From the NCBI GenBank assembly GCA_958450365.1, contig CAUEEP010000728.1:372001-436000 (forward strand): a stretch of DNA of 64,000 bases, read 5' to 3'. Every line of letters begins with the position of its first letter. Within the stretch, counting starts at the first letter, position 1. Source of the DNA: Mesorhabditis belari (taxonomy: Eukaryota > Nematoda > Chromadorea > Rhabditida > Rhabditidae). Both the position numbers and the translations under genes were made by a program. A model generated the notes under the pieces. The model was not told where the DNA came from, searched no databases, and was given only the letters and a program-made list of their open reading frames with translations. This document shows positions 1-11,150 of this stretch, piece by piece.

Positions 1-543
1 ATTCTATTGTTAATTGAATACTTTTCATTCAAGAAACATATGTGAATTTCTTGAAAATTTGAATAATTCAAGATTTTGAAAGCAATAGAAGCTCTTGATG
101 GGAGAGAAAGAAAGAAAATTGGTTCGAATTCGAATTTGAGACGTTTGAGGGATTAAAGAGGATCAAAAATCTTAATATTTCAATAGAAAATAGATCTATA
201 AACCTAAAATATTATTAGATTTCAAAAAAGGAAAATGTTTTTTTGTTTATGTGATTTAGTGAAAATTTTTCTTGAAAACTTACAAAAGATCGCATTTTGA
301 CGTCACCTCGAGGCTCGATCTATTTTCCAGAATAACTAAAACCTTTTTTTTAATCATTTGTAAAATAAAACATTTAATTAACAGAAATCAAGATACAGAA
401 TTTTCAAAAAATTGCAAATGAAAACACTTTTGGTCTTTCGGCAAAACGAGCAGATGCTAAATTTTCAGAAATGAAAGCCGGGGGAAAATGAGGAGACACA
501 AAAAGCACAAAAAAAAAGAATTTTGGCAAGAAAAGAATATGGT

Positions 544-1005
544 TACCGTATTTTCTCTAATAGTAGTGCACCCCGGCGAGCCGAGTTGGTGACGATTTTA
601 CGGTTTCCAAGTTTTCCCAGAAGCTCAACACTCTAATCCCCCACAAGATCTTATCGTCAGCTACATTTTCCGACCCCACATCGATTGGTTTTGATAAGCG
701 GTTCTCGAGATTTCGAGCAATTTAGGGGAAGCTTTGGGTACACTATTATTAGAGAGAAGACGGTATATTATTCTAGGTTAGGCTAGTAGATCAGACTGAT
801 CTATTTCCCTAATATTTCCCGGTGAGCCGAGTTGATCACTATTTTACGGTTTCCAAGTTTTTGAAGAAGCTCAACACTCAAATCCCCCACTAGATCTCAT
901 CGTCAGCTACATTTTCCGACCCCACATCGATAGGTTCTGATAAGCGTTTCTCGAGATTTCGAGCAATTTAGGCCAGGGTGCACTACTATTAGAGAAAATA
1001 CGGTA
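544..1005. repeat. tandem pair of MITE-like units (family A)
   Basis: Two related units of about 220 bases each begin or end with TACCGTATTTTCTCTAATAG or its reverse complement, followed by TAGTGCACCC. They are joined by a short stretch around GGCTAGTAGATCAGACTG. The internal sequence (GAGCCGAGTT, CCCCACATCGAT, TTCTCGAGATTTCGAG) is shared by both units. Three more units occur in opposite orientation at 46868-47532, with the same joining stretch. No reading frame is present. Terminal inverted repeats and lack of coding capacity point to a non-autonomous DNA transposon. Confidence 0.7.
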
Positions 1006-1640
1006 TGGGCTATTTGAAAGTGTTTATTTGGCTATTTCTCTATTTTACTATTTGATGTCTATTTTACTATTTGAAAATGAAAGAATTCATTTGAAAGAAA
1101 GAAGAAAATACATTCTAGTGTGAAATTGTGGTCGAGCTCTACTGTCTCGCATGAAAAAAATCGGTGCCCAATTTCCATCGATTCTTAAGTGTTTAGGGCA
1201 TAAAAGTGATCAAAATTTAGTATTTCTTCAAAAGATCAAAATTCAAAAAAGTTTTTCTCAACTAGATTTTCAAATAACCAAAAGCAATTTCATTGTTTTC
1301 ACTAATTTGATTGATTCGAAAGCTCTAGGAAATATCCAATCCAAATTAACTTTTCCAGGATTTCAAAATTGAATTCTATCGGCAAGTATGATGTGAGACT
1401 TGATAAAAAAAAATAAATGATTGCAAAATTAGAAAATAGACAATCAAGAAAAAAGTACAATAATGACTGTGGAAGGAGAAGGTCAACCCAAAGTTATCAC
1501 CTGTGAATTTGGCAATCTGAAACTGTGTGCGTATTTTTGAAACTTTTTGAAGCCTATTTGCTTTTTCGGTTTTCAGACAAAATTAACAATTCGAGATTAA
1601 TTTCGAAAACTTCTTGCAAAGTTTGACTTTTTCGGAGGAA

Positions 1641-1770
1641 GTCTATGGCTATGGCTATGGCTCTATGGCTATGGCTCTATGGCTATGGCTCTATGGCTAT
1701 GGCTCTATGGCTATGGCTATGGCTCTATGGCTCTATGGCTAAAAAGTTTATGGCTAAAAAGTCTATGGCT
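1641..1770. repeat. minisatellite, CTATGGCTATGG unit
   Basis: Imperfect tandem copies of CTATGG and CTATGGCT run for about 100 bases, then continue as a degenerate unit containing GGCTAAAAAGT. No gene context is visible. Confidence 0.85.
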
Positions 1771-2539
1771 AAAAATATTCCTCTCCGTCACTGTCTGCTC
1801 GAAAAGAAAGATTTCTAATTTTTTCCAAATAGATTGAATATTCCGGAAATGACAAACTGACTCAATGGATTTGTTGACCAGATCTAGCCTCACCTGGCTT
1901 CGGATGTTCCAACCGGACTCTTGAGTCTGTAAACCAAGCCACACAAAAAGGGTACATTCAAACTACCCTTTGGCAATTTGAATTTAAACTTTGAATATTT
2001 CAAAACCTTTGACTTACTATCAGAACGAAGGCTTGGTTGCACTGACATACCTAAAAGAGCCAGAAGTCCATCAGCCTAAGTCTGGCTTGACTTGACTTGC
2101 AAGCTTTAGAACTAAGACTCTGTTTTCACATTCTAACTTAGTCAGAGCAAACGGAAAAAACGGGTTCACAGACTGAACATTCCAAATGAACATTCCAAAT
2201 TTCACATGACATTTGTCTCAATTCCGAGCAGAGACTTTCTCGGACAATACCAAAAAAAGTGGGTCCACCTAGCAACCCGATTCGAATTTCAAAAAGAAAG
2301 CAATAAAATAGGAAACTTAACGTAATTGATGGAGAAAAGTTGTTCTGAACGGAAAAAGAGAGATGCGCCATTCGTCGAGGAGGAAGGAGTGAAAATAATT
2401 CAAGAGACACGAAAGGGGTTAAAGAGAAAAATTTGGGCAAGGGGGAGATTTCTGTTTTTGGGAAAAAAAACGGGGAGATTTTAGGGATTTTTGGAAGGTC
2501 TATGTTCTGAAAATGGAAAAAAAGGGGAATGGTTGTGAA

Positions 2540-3280
2540 TTTTACAAAGAAACGAACGCTGAATGATGATTGGGGGACACATTTGGTCAACGAGAGCCGA
2601 GTAAGAGACTTGCTGTTCGATAAAGATTACCATTATAAATTAAAGTACCAAAAGTTTTTGGGTAATTTGACAACCGCAACTGTCCCAACTTACAACCATT
2701 TACGGGGAACATTTCCAGCTTATCAGAGTTGTTTTGGGTTTTGCTTTGCCCTATGGAAAATCCCTTTCAACTTATGTGGTTAGTTATCTCGAATGAGACT
2801 AGTTCTACAATTCTAAAGGCTTAAAAAGTAGATTTCAAATATTATAATATTCTCTAATTATATCAATCGTAAAATAGAAATAAATAATAATTGAGTCGAA
2901 AAGTTTGACTGTCTAGAAATGTTTAGAATCATTTTTTTTTTTTAAAGAATCAATTTTGTTTATTCTTATAATAGTGGATTATTTCTTAGCAATTTCAAAA
3001 ATTAAATTTCAATGGTTTATGCCTTTCAAATGATTCCCTTTCAATGGTTTATCCCTTTCAAATCCACTTCATAAGCCAAACAAATTCAAACGAGGAACCA
3101 AAGAGCTGTAAGTTGAGTTTTAAAAGAAAGTGAGATCCAAAAAAATTGGATAACAATCTAAATCTACATTCAACTTGTCATTTCAACTCAAAAAGAATTT
3201 TATAAAAAAGAAAAAAACGCTGAATGACGATTGGGGGAGGGGGACACATTTGGTCAACGAGAACAAGTAAGAGACTTTGA
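2540..3280. repeat. diverged local direct repeat
   Basis: A segment of about 65 bases at 2540-2612, containing AACGCTGAATGATGATTGGG and CACATTTGGTCAACGAGA, recurs in the same orientation at about 3215-3280 with small indels. The unit is not obviously coding. It is either a local duplication or two copies of a short dispersed element. Confidence 0.5.
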
Positions 3281-3949
3281 CTTCATACTTTGAAAATTTG
3301 AGGAGACGGCGTGACTTCACAAAAAAAAAAGCATGTAAACTCATGTCCAAAAAAGGGCAAAATTTGCAAACAAACAAATTCTAACCATTTTTGGTTCAAA
3401 AAATCAGGAAGTCTCATCAATTATTTTTTAGCTCAACTTCTCTTCGAAGTGGGCAAAAAGGGATTTTGAGTAGGTTTTTTTTCTTCAAGAAATCTCTCAT
3501 GCAAGCACTGATATGTGGGTGACACTCCTAGAATGTGCTTCAATGTTTGGCTCGATTTCTTCAACGAGCAAGTGTGTTGATTCGATTTTTGTGCGGGAAG
3601 TAGGTGTACTAACAAGAGGCTACGATAAAATGAACATTTCTATGATGCTGACTGCACGATCGGATGGTGCGATACTGCGTCCGCTTTGTGGCTGTGCCGC
3701 AAAAATCGAAGTGAAATTTCAAGAAAAGCTGCTTCTGTGTTGAAAAGAAAAGAAGAACAAGTGCTTTAATAATGACATCACGACGAGTATCTACAGCTAT
3801 CTTAGCTTAGCTTCTTCAGCTGAAATGCCTGAATTTCAGGAATAAATAAGTCCTGTTACGTTTTAGAAATGTTTGCTTTTCATTCAGTTAACCTATAGAT
3901 ACAATAGCTTAGAGTTCTACTGTAATGGACATTATAGTAGAAGTTTAAG

Positions 3950-4020
3950 CTATTGTCGCTATTGTCGCTATTGTCACTATTGTCGCTATTGTCGCTATTG
4001 TCGTAGACGTAGACGTAACA
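3950..4020. repeat. minisatellite, TCGCTATTG unit
   Basis: Six or so tandem copies of a 9-base unit (TCGCTATTG with one TCACTATTG variant), followed by GTAGAC copies. The short open frame through it simply encodes YCR repeats and is not considered a gene. Confidence 0.85.
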
Positions 4021-4968
4021 CTAGTCGTAGACGAGATTGCATTCAAATAAGCGGCTTATTGTAGAGAGGTTGTTAGATTTCTTTTCGCTTACGCTTACGC
4101 GTTTTTCATCTCATAGATCAGTTGATACCAAAAGTGAGTGGCCAAAATGCCATGAAAGCTAAAGATACCAAAAGACCGAACACAATGTGTGTGGAGCTGT
4201 AAAAAAATAAAAGATTTGAAGTTTAAATTTTGTTGAACACACGGATTTCCTGTTTTTATCGGGCTAATCAAAACAAAATCCTATTCAAAGACTCTCGTCA
4301 TCTTTGATCATTTTGGGAAGCGCTTTTGGAAGGGAGTGAAAAAAGACGAAGAACTTTTGAACCGACTGCAAATTTGAAAGAACAAACCGAAGAAGAAGAA
4401 GAAGAAGAAAAAGAAGAAAAAGAAAAATTTTGTCTTTGGGTTGCTGGTGGATGAAAAGGAGGATTTGCAAGGTTTGTTTGGAAAAAAAAATGAAAGTAAA
4501 AAGGATGGGGTGTCTGATTGCAGTCAAAGTCCAGGCCATTTTCGTGTCGGACAAAGAAGGGAAAAGATTTTGATAAAAAGAAATGGGAAAAAGCTTCAAA
4601 ATGGAATTTTCAACAGAGCCAATTTTTACTGAACCTAAAACGGGCGAAAGATGGGCCAAATTTAAGTTTTGGGTTTCATTTGGAAACAAAATGGAATAGT
4701 TCAAAAGATTAAGTTCAAAGAATAGAAATTTGAAACTTTCGGAATCCAAAAATGAGGTCAAAAAGTATTGGGTTGAATTGGAAAACTTGACAAACCATCA
4801 ATCGCAATAACGTTTGGATAAAAGATAAATTTGTTTGGATAAAAGACAAACTTACAATTAATACTAACCGATTTAATAAGCTCGATTGGGTTAAAGTGTT
4901 ACGGTAGGGAAATATTTCAAGATTTCAAGAAAGTTTTGATTTTAGGTCGAATTACTATAGTTAGAGTT

Positions 4969-5157
4969 AGCTACTAGCTACAAGCTACTAGCTACAAGCT
5001 ACTAGCTACAAGCTACTAGCTACAAGCTACTAGCTACAAGCTACTAGCTACAAGCTACTAGCTACAAGCTACAAGCTACAAGCTACTAGCTACAAGCTAC
5101 AAGCTACTAGCTACAAGCTACAAGCTACAAGCTACAAGCTACAAGCTACAAGCTACT
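4969..5157. repeat. minisatellite, AGCTACTAGCTACA unit
   Basis: About 190 bases of tandem AGCTACAAGCT and AGCTACTAGCT units, with long runs of both phases. The unit contains AGCT and CTAG palindromes, so strands can fold on themselves. Confidence 0.9.
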
Positions 5158-5509
5158 AGTTAGGTTAAATGCCAGCGTTACTATAGTTGAAAGAGTACCG
5201 TAGCCCTTTAGAAAAGCATCTTTATAGTGGATTCCGGATGAAACTGATTCCAAATAATCAATTCCTTAAAAGCTGTTAAAAATGTTTTCAATGCTTATGA
5301 GATTCTGGGAAAATAGCGGCCCGCAAAGGCAACACCGAGCCATTTCCGGTGGACGCTCGACTAAAAAGGGAACAGAAAAGGTGAAATGGTGAAAAGGTGA
5401 TCAGGGAATATTTCTAAAAAACTAAATAGATAAGTCGGAGACATCTGATTCTTGTATTTTCAGGATTTTCTGAAAAAAGGAGTTTCGAAGAAAAAGAGCT
5501 AGGATACTA

Positions 5510-6262
5510 CAGTCATGGACAAAAGTCTTTACCCCTACCGAGGTCAGCTTTTAAAACGTAAAATTTTTCAACTTTTTAACAAGTTTTAAAAATTGTTTTC
5601 AAAGTATTTTGTAGCATTTTTACTCTAGTTTTTATATCCCATAACCAAAAGAAACAACGATTTATTTTAGGCAACAAAGAACGACGTTAACAAAAAAAAA
5701 CCCTCAAAACAGGTGGACAAAAGTCTTTACCCCTTTTCAACTTTTTATTTTCTTGCTGTTGTTTCGTTATTTTTCACATAACAATGCTTTATTATTTTTT
5801 AATTCTAGTGATGCCTTCATTTCAACGTTATCGGCGTTTTTGAAGCTGAAATTGAAGGGAAAATGCTTCAATACCAAGACGCTCTGGTACTTCATTCGAC
5901 CGACGTCTGGACAAAGATCGGTCCTCAAATTTTACAGGATTTGGTCGACTCGATGCCGAGAAGGATTCAAGCAATAATTTCATCAAAAGGAGGCCCTACC
6001 AAATATTAAAATACTCGGTTTCTCTCACTTTTTGTTCGAGGGGTAAAGACTTTTGTCCACCTGTTTTGAGGGTTTTTTTTGTTAACGTCGTTCTTTGTTG
6101 CCTAAAATAAATCGTTGTTTCTTTTGGTTATGGGATATAAAAACTAGAGTAAAAATGCTACAAAATACTTTGAAAACAATTTTTAAAACTTGTTAAAAAG
6201 TTGAAAAATTTTGCGTTTTAAAAGCTGACCTCGGTAGGGGTAAAGACTTTTGTCCATGACTG
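5510..6262 (+). mobile_element. deleted Tc1/mariner-superfamily element
   Basis: The element starts CAGTCATGGACAAAAGTC and ends with the exact reverse complement, each end flanked by TA, the target duplicated by Tc1/mariner transposases. The terminal inverted repeats are unusually long, about 200 bases each (to about 5735 and from about 6035). Between them only the 3' end of a transposase reading frame remains. The element is 753 bases long, whereas complete Tc1-type elements are about 1.6 kb, so it cannot move without help. The nearly identical arms suggest fairly recent activity of the family. Confidence 0.88.
5863..6009 (+). pseudogene. C-terminal fragment of Tc1-type transposase
   Basis: The frame from 5863 to the stop at 6007-6009 gives 49 residues ending in the pattern LVDSMPRRIQAIISSKGG, then PTKY. 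Tc1-family transposases end with this kind of L-x-x-LVDSMPRR motif followed by KG and TKY. The DNA-binding domain and nearly all of the DDE catalytic core are missing, so this is a remnant inside the deleted element at 5510-6262. The assignment rests on recognising the family's C-terminal motif. Confidence 0.8.
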
Positions 6263-7080
6263 TATAGTTTTAAAAAGTTGATACACTTTAGAAAGTCTAC
6301 TAGAAAGTCTTTTCAAAGTTTACATTCGAACTACTGTAGCTCAAGTAAACCAAAGGACAAACGCGTGGGAATAAAAAAAACGGGAGATTGGAATGAATGA
6401 ATCGTCACAGTGTTCATCAAAAATTCGACCATTGAAATGAGACAAAAGGCGATTTCTTTTGGAATTAATCAAAACGTTGTCGATTTTGAAGAGCTCAAGA
6501 TGATCGTTGAGAATTCTCGAGAAAAGGCGCTTTTTCTCGAGAATTTTTTTTTCCCAATCCAATCATCATTTGACATCCCATATAACACAAGAGGCGATTG
6601 GCGCGTGAATTCTTGCTGCGGTTTTAATTTGAATTTTGGACGATTGGAATTTTGTGTCACCTTCGAAATAAGGAAAAAAAATAGGGAAATACATTTGTTT
6701 CAAAATTTCAAGATTTCAAGAAAGTTTTCAGTGACAAAAAGGCAACAATTTTTGCTTTTATCTGGGATATTTTTTGAGAAAACGGTTCGATTAAATCTCT
6801 AGTAACAAAATGGTTTTTGAATTTTTGAATTTGATGAAAAATGTTAGTTCTGCTTTTCAAGCTGAAAGATCAAATGTACCACGTGTGAATCAAGGCAAAA
6901 TTGGCTCCTCTTTCAATATTTTCAAAAACAAAAGCCTCTCTCGAAACCGAACGCCTCTAATTGGGTTCGAAAGATCGTGGTTAGGTGTGGAAGAAAAAAA
7001 GGAAAGATTTTAAATACATTATTGAAAAAAGTGGGGTATCTCGAAAAGAAAGTAGACACTAGCCATATTTTTCGGTAAGA
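6263..7080. other. intergenic, nothing recognised
   Basis: Open frames of up to 130 codons on the plus strand have no recognisable motif, no matching splice pattern and a composition like the surrounding AT-rich DNA. I see no repeat or RNA gene here. Confidence 0.5.
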
Positions 7081-7366
7081 CTAGCTGTCAAAATGAATTT
7101 TCTTCGACTTTGAAACCAATGAGCCGAAAGAGACGGCAAATTTAGAATTTCGAGTAATAATCAATTGTTCCGGCGGTAAATTGTTCATTCCATTGGGTCT
7201 GACTTCAGCTACGGGTATCTAAAGTTAAAAATAAAAGTTTCCTATAGAAAACAACATAACTGACTACCTAATATTAACCTAATATTATTAACAATTTAAC
7301 ATAACTGACTCGAAATCCAGTAATGATCACGGGCACCAGCCCACAAATGACAACGAGGCGAGACAT
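7081..7366 (-). CDS. candidate small secreted peptide, two exons
   Basis: Exon 1 (7310-7366) begins ATG and encodes MSRLVVICGLVPVIITGF followed by R, which looks like a signal peptide. It is followed by a good donor, GTCAGT. After a 91-base intron ending TTTAG, exon 2 (7081-7218) continues in phase 0 and ends at TAG. The product is 64 residues. The mature part begins near IPVAEVRPNGMNNLPPEQ and ends with a basic stretch and KIHFDS. It has no cysteines and no recognised family. It could be a secreted peptide, or the model could be a chance alignment of an open frame with good splice sites. It lies just upstream of the duplicated CK1 fragment, on the opposite strand. Confidence 0.4.
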
Positions 7367-7585
7367 TACGGATTCGCAGCAAATAGCAAAGGTAGTCAGT
7401 TATTTCGCAGCCACAGACCACATAGTGAGATTGGCCTGAGAAAAAAAACAATGAACGACGCAAACAAAACCTTGAATAGTGCGGCATTTCCAGCAAAAAC
7501 GCAAATCACACGGCCACCAATACATCTTATTCTACTATCTGAAGATACTCAGCTAACCGGTGAGATACGCATTTGGCAAATGGTA

Positions 7586-7966
7586 TAAAATTCAAACACG
7601 CCTGCTTTTTGCATTTTCTTTTCTAACTTTTTTAAAACCTTTCCATACCTGTTATTTTTTATTTTGGTTGTTATCTAAGAATCAATAAATGCAACGAACA
7701 CGCGAAAGTCTCCATGAAATTCCACCCCTCGACGAATGTAAGTTCTTTTGTTTATGCTAACGTATTTTAAGCTAAATTTAGTTAATTTAGTAAATTTTTA
7801 AAAGTTAAAAAGTCAAAGTTAATCATTACTGCTATAAGCATCTCATATCAACTTTTGTTTGGTCTGCGTTTAGTGAAGAGCGAAGCTTATATCTCTTGCT
7901 AAAGTAATTACCGACCAAATCACCTATGTTATTCTTTTGTTTTAGTCCAGGATAGACTCATCGCCG
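7586..7966 (+). pseudogene. duplicated 5' fragment of the CK1-like gene
   Basis: This segment is a direct repeat of 11925-12325. It includes the upstream region, exon 1 (start at about 7690, reading [16 protein letters not shown]), the whole first intron and the first bases of exon 2 through the codons for DRLIAGK. There the homology stops and the palindrome at 7967 begins. The kinase domain proper is absent, so it cannot make a kinase. It is either the end of a partial tandem duplication or the disrupted original 5' end, with the working gene now using the second copy. Confidence 0.75.
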
Positions 7967-8384
7967 GCAAATTCGGATTCTACCTTTAAGCCTTAAGCAT
8001 CCCATGCATCAGTCAAAAATTTTGGAACGATTAAACCAATTGATTCATAAAACACGTACAAAACTAGGACCAAAACATTTATTCAGCTAACAGGTGCGAT
8101 AATAAATGCTGATCCTTGAGATGTGATGAATCGATGATGGGAGACGGGATGAGAAGTGGCATCGCCGCTCATCTAAACAACAAAAACAAATCAAATTAGA
8201 ATATATTTCTCAACTTAAATTAGTTAGAACATTTTTTTAAGAAACGATCGATTTGAGTTGAGTTGATTTGATTTGAGGTAACAGAAGACTAAACAGAAGA
8301 AAAATAGATCGAAATTTTGCTTTTCGAGGCTGCGTTGGATGGTAAAAAAACTAGGGAAAACGGTAAGAGAAAATAAAACTAACA

Positions 8385-8839
8385 TCAGTAATCTTGGAAT
8401 TGCAAGATCATCCTCATTCCAAGAACCCCGTGCACGAACTGTCCAAAGATACTTGCGGAGTCAAAATTCAGAGTGAGGTGATGGTACGAGAGAACCCGAT
8501 ATTGACCAAATTGGTTCATGGACTAAAAGATCAAAATAAAACAAGGCTTGCTACTAGTAAAGTTTTCTTTAAACTCTCTCATACAAAAATGTTGTAATAT
8601 TTCAAAATATAAACACTAACCTCACGGACAACGTGAGAGCAATAAACCTGAGCCTTCCGACCAGGCAAAAACTTGCAGAACAGTGTTGGTGTCGGTGTCG
8701 GTGTCACTCTCGGCTCAATGCGAAAAATGTGGAGGCAGTGTCCCGCGAGATCGATAGCGATCCTCTTGGCTTGTGTATCGACTTCTCGCACAACATGTGC
8801 GCTTCCATAAGTAAATTCCAGTTCAGAGTAAGCGGCCAT
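8385..8839 (-). CDS. small hypervariable protein, left copy (possibly galectin-like)
   Basis: Exon 1 (8621-8839) starts at an ATG conserved in the right copy and encodes 73 residues. Exon 2 (8385-8522) encodes 45 more and ends at TGA, so the product is about 118 residues. No signal peptide is seen. Shared landmarks with the copy at 10243-10740 are EFTYG, CKFL, a KA pair, VV-x-E, NFDSA and HGVLGM; most of the rest differs. A short threonine-proline repeat (TPTPTP) is unique to this copy. The order of blocks faintly resembles a galectin fold (IDL strand, PR segment, FDSA-x-FG strand), but this is a weak guess. A possible third exon follows at 8065-8175, ending next to an AATAAA signal, and would matter only if the TGA is skipped by splicing. 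Confidence 0.5.
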
Positions 8840-10242
8840 CGAAGTGATTCGGAAAATTGAATATGATAAAAACTCACGCTCTTTTTGAGCTTCGAAACCA
8901 AATATTCAAATCCTAGAGACTATCCTAATTGCGATATGCAAATTTACTTTTCGTCGCTTTCCTCGTCGGCTTCATTTTCTTCGCGTTTCTGGGGTGGCCC
9001 CCCAGGAAATCATGACTAAAGTGGAGCCCCTGAAAAGTTCTTGATTGTTAAATCCTGCTGTTGGAGTTCCATTTGCATTTTAAAATTTCGAGAAGCAAAA
9101 AACAACGGAGAATGAATTTCTATGAATGTGAATGACAGAAATTCTTTGATCAAAGATCAAAGAATTTCAAAAAGATCCATTTAAAAAAAACATGACTGGG
9201 GAAAATCAAAGATCGGTGAGATTAAACCACTAAAAAACTAAAGATACGAGACAATTAAGGAAACGAGACTACGTAACAATTAAAGGTGGGTGAAATGAAG
9301 CCGTGAAATGAGTTCCTCTCAAATTGTCTCACTATTTATGTCAACACCTGCTTGCCGTTGGCAATTGGGTTGGCCCATTGCGTACGTTCTGACGTATAAA
9401 GACTTTCTCAGTAAGGTTTCTTGGAAAACCACTTCTCTTCTCTAATTTGAGAGGAACTCATTTCACGGCTTCATTTCACCCACCTTTAATTGTTAGTGTG
9501 CTTTTTAACGGCGAATTCGGATTCAAAAAAAAGAAAAAAAAACGAAAAATACAACAAAAATTAAAAAAAAAAAAAAAAATAAGAAATTACAACAAAAAAA
9601 AAAAAAAAAAAGGGGAGGCGTCCAGCAGCCCTAAATTCTGCTGCACCCTGTACGATCAATTTCACGTCTAGAGAAGTGGTTTTCCAAGAAACCTTACTGA
9701 GAAAGTCTTTATACGTCAGAACGTACGCAATGGGCCAACCCAATTGCCAACGGCAAGCAGGTGTTGACATAAATAGTGAGACAATTTGAGAGGAACTCAT
9801 TTCACGGCTTCATTTCACCCACCTTTAATTGTCTCGTATCTTTAGTTTTTTAGTGGTTTAATCTCACCGATCTTTGATTTTCCCCAGTCACGTTTTTTTT
9901 AAATGGATCTTTTTGAAATTCTTTGATCTTTGATCAAAGAATTTCTGTCATTCACATTCATAGAAATTCATTCTCCGTTGTTTTTTGCTTCTCGAAATTT
10001 TAAAATGCAAATGGAACTCCAACAGCAGGATTTAACAATCAAGAACTTTTCAGGGGCTCCACTTTAGTCATGATTTCCTGGGGGCCACCCCAGAAACGCG
10101 AAGAAAATGAAGCCGACGAGGAAAGCGACGAAAAGTAAATTTGCATATCGCAATTAGGATAGTCTCTAGGATTTGAATATTTGGTTTCGAAGCTCAAAAA
10201 GAGCGTGAGTTTTTATCATATTCAATTTTCCGAATCACTTCG

Positions 10243-10740
10243 ATGACCGCTCAACGGGAATTTACTTATGGACCCGACTGGTCTCTGCAACAAATCGATG
10301 GAACTAGGATTCATTTCATTTGCGCAGGATTCACTAGGTGGACGTTTGACTTTCAAGATCGGAATCTGGACTGCAAATTTCTTCGTAATTCGAAGGCTCG
10401 GATTGTTTGCAGGAATGTTGTCGAGGAGGTTAGTGTTTAGATTTTGAAATACAGTCGTCCCCCCTTATATGGATTTTTTTTTTTCATTGCCTTGAATTCC
10501 ATATAAGGGGTGGGGACGACTGTATTAGAGCATTTTTGTATGAGAGAGTTTAAAGAGAACTTTACTAGTAGCAAGCCTTGTTTTATTTTGATCTTTTAGG
10601 GTTACCAGAATGGTCAACTCGTTGCTGGCGCGCCCATTACACTCATTTTGAATTTTGACTCCGCAATTTCCTTTGGATTGTTCGCGCACGGGGTTCTTGG
10701 AATGCAGATGCTGACGCCTTTTCAACTCCAAGATTACTGA
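10243..10740 (+). CDS. small hypervariable protein, right copy (possibly galectin-like)
   Basis: Exon 1 (10243-10428) encodes 62 residues and exon 2 (10600-10740) encodes 46, ending at TGA. Total 108 residues. It is the inverted partner of 8385-8839. The intron, the 3' flank to about 11150 and the upstream flank are almost the same as in the partner, apart from a 71-base MITE in this intron. The coding exons share only blocks such as EFTYG, CKFL and AHGVLGM, with the first half of exon 2 (GYQNGQLVAGAPITL) quite different from the partner. Both copies are open through both exons, which argues that both are translated. Family is not recognised with confidence; a distant galectin-like domain is one possibility. 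Confidence 0.5.
10452..10522. mobile_element. 71-base foldback MITE with TA flanks
   Basis: Starts CAGTCGTCCCCCCTTATATG and ends with its near-exact reverse complement, flanked by TA on both sides. It sits inside the intron of the right-hand hypervariable gene and is missing from the left-hand copy, so it inserted after the two arms separated or was lost from one. The TA target suggests Tc1/mariner mobilisation. Confidence 0.8.
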
Positions 10741-11150
10741 TGTTAGTTTTATTTTCTCTTACCGTTTTCCCTAGTTTTTTTACCATCCAACGCAGCCTCG
10801 AAAAGCAAAATTTCGATCTATTTTTCTTCTGTTTAGTCTTCTGTTACCTCAAATCAAATCAACTCAAATCGATCGTTTCTTAAAAAAATGTTCTAACTAA
10901 TTTAAGTTGAGAAATATATTCTAATTTGATTTGTTTTTGTTGTTTAGATGAGCGGCGATGCCTCTTCTCATTCCGTCTCCCATCATCGATTCATCACATC
11001 TCAAGGATCAGCATTTATTATCGCACCTGTTAGCTGAATAAATGTTTTGGTCCTAGTTTTGTACGTGTTTTATGAATCAATTGGTTTAATCGTTCCAAAA
11101 TTTTTGACTGATGCATGGGATGCTTAAGGCTTAAAGGTAGAATCCGAATT

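Larger units (their letters stand above)
1..5509. other. gene-poor, repeat-rich region
   Basis: No convincing multi-exon gene was found on either strand. The open frames are short and run through low-complexity A/T or purine tracts. What the stretch does hold is listed separately: a double MITE-like repeat at 544-1005, minisatellites at 1641-1770, 3950-4020 and 4969-5157, and a short diverged direct repeat at about 2540-2612 and 3215-3280. One short piece at 1463-1530 reads like a first coding exon followed by a donor, but no continuation in a matching phase was found. Confidence 0.6.
7967..11150. repeat. large palindrome (inverted repeat) with two gene copies
   Basis: The left arm (about 7967-9440) and right arm (about 9665-11150) are inverted copies, nearly identical over most non-coding parts. 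The outer ends share the motif AATTCGGATTCTACC. The centre (9441-9664) holds A-rich tracts, a further copy of GGCGAATTCGGATTC near 9510 and a small nested inverted repeat (GAGGAACTCATTTCACGG). Each arm carries one copy of a small two-exon gene. The structure may be a mobile element with very long inverted repeats or an inverted segmental duplication. No transposase frame is visible. Confidence 0.85.

Noticed and set aside
1449..1530. Frame starting MTVEGEGQPKVITCEFGN with a following GTGCGT donor
   Set aside because: Looks like a first exon but the nearest acceptors give early stops or wrong phase, so no gene model could be built.
2138..2590. 150-codon frame on the minus strand
   Set aside because: F/S/P-rich translation of purine-rich DNA, no motif, no splice context; part lies in a local repeat.
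4285..4761. 158-codon minus-strand frame
   Set aside because: Contains poly-L from a GAAGAA tract and AT-rich composition; no family resemblance.
6410..6802. 130-codon plus-strand frame
   Set aside because: No motif and no supporting splice or codon pattern; likely chance in AT-rich DNA.
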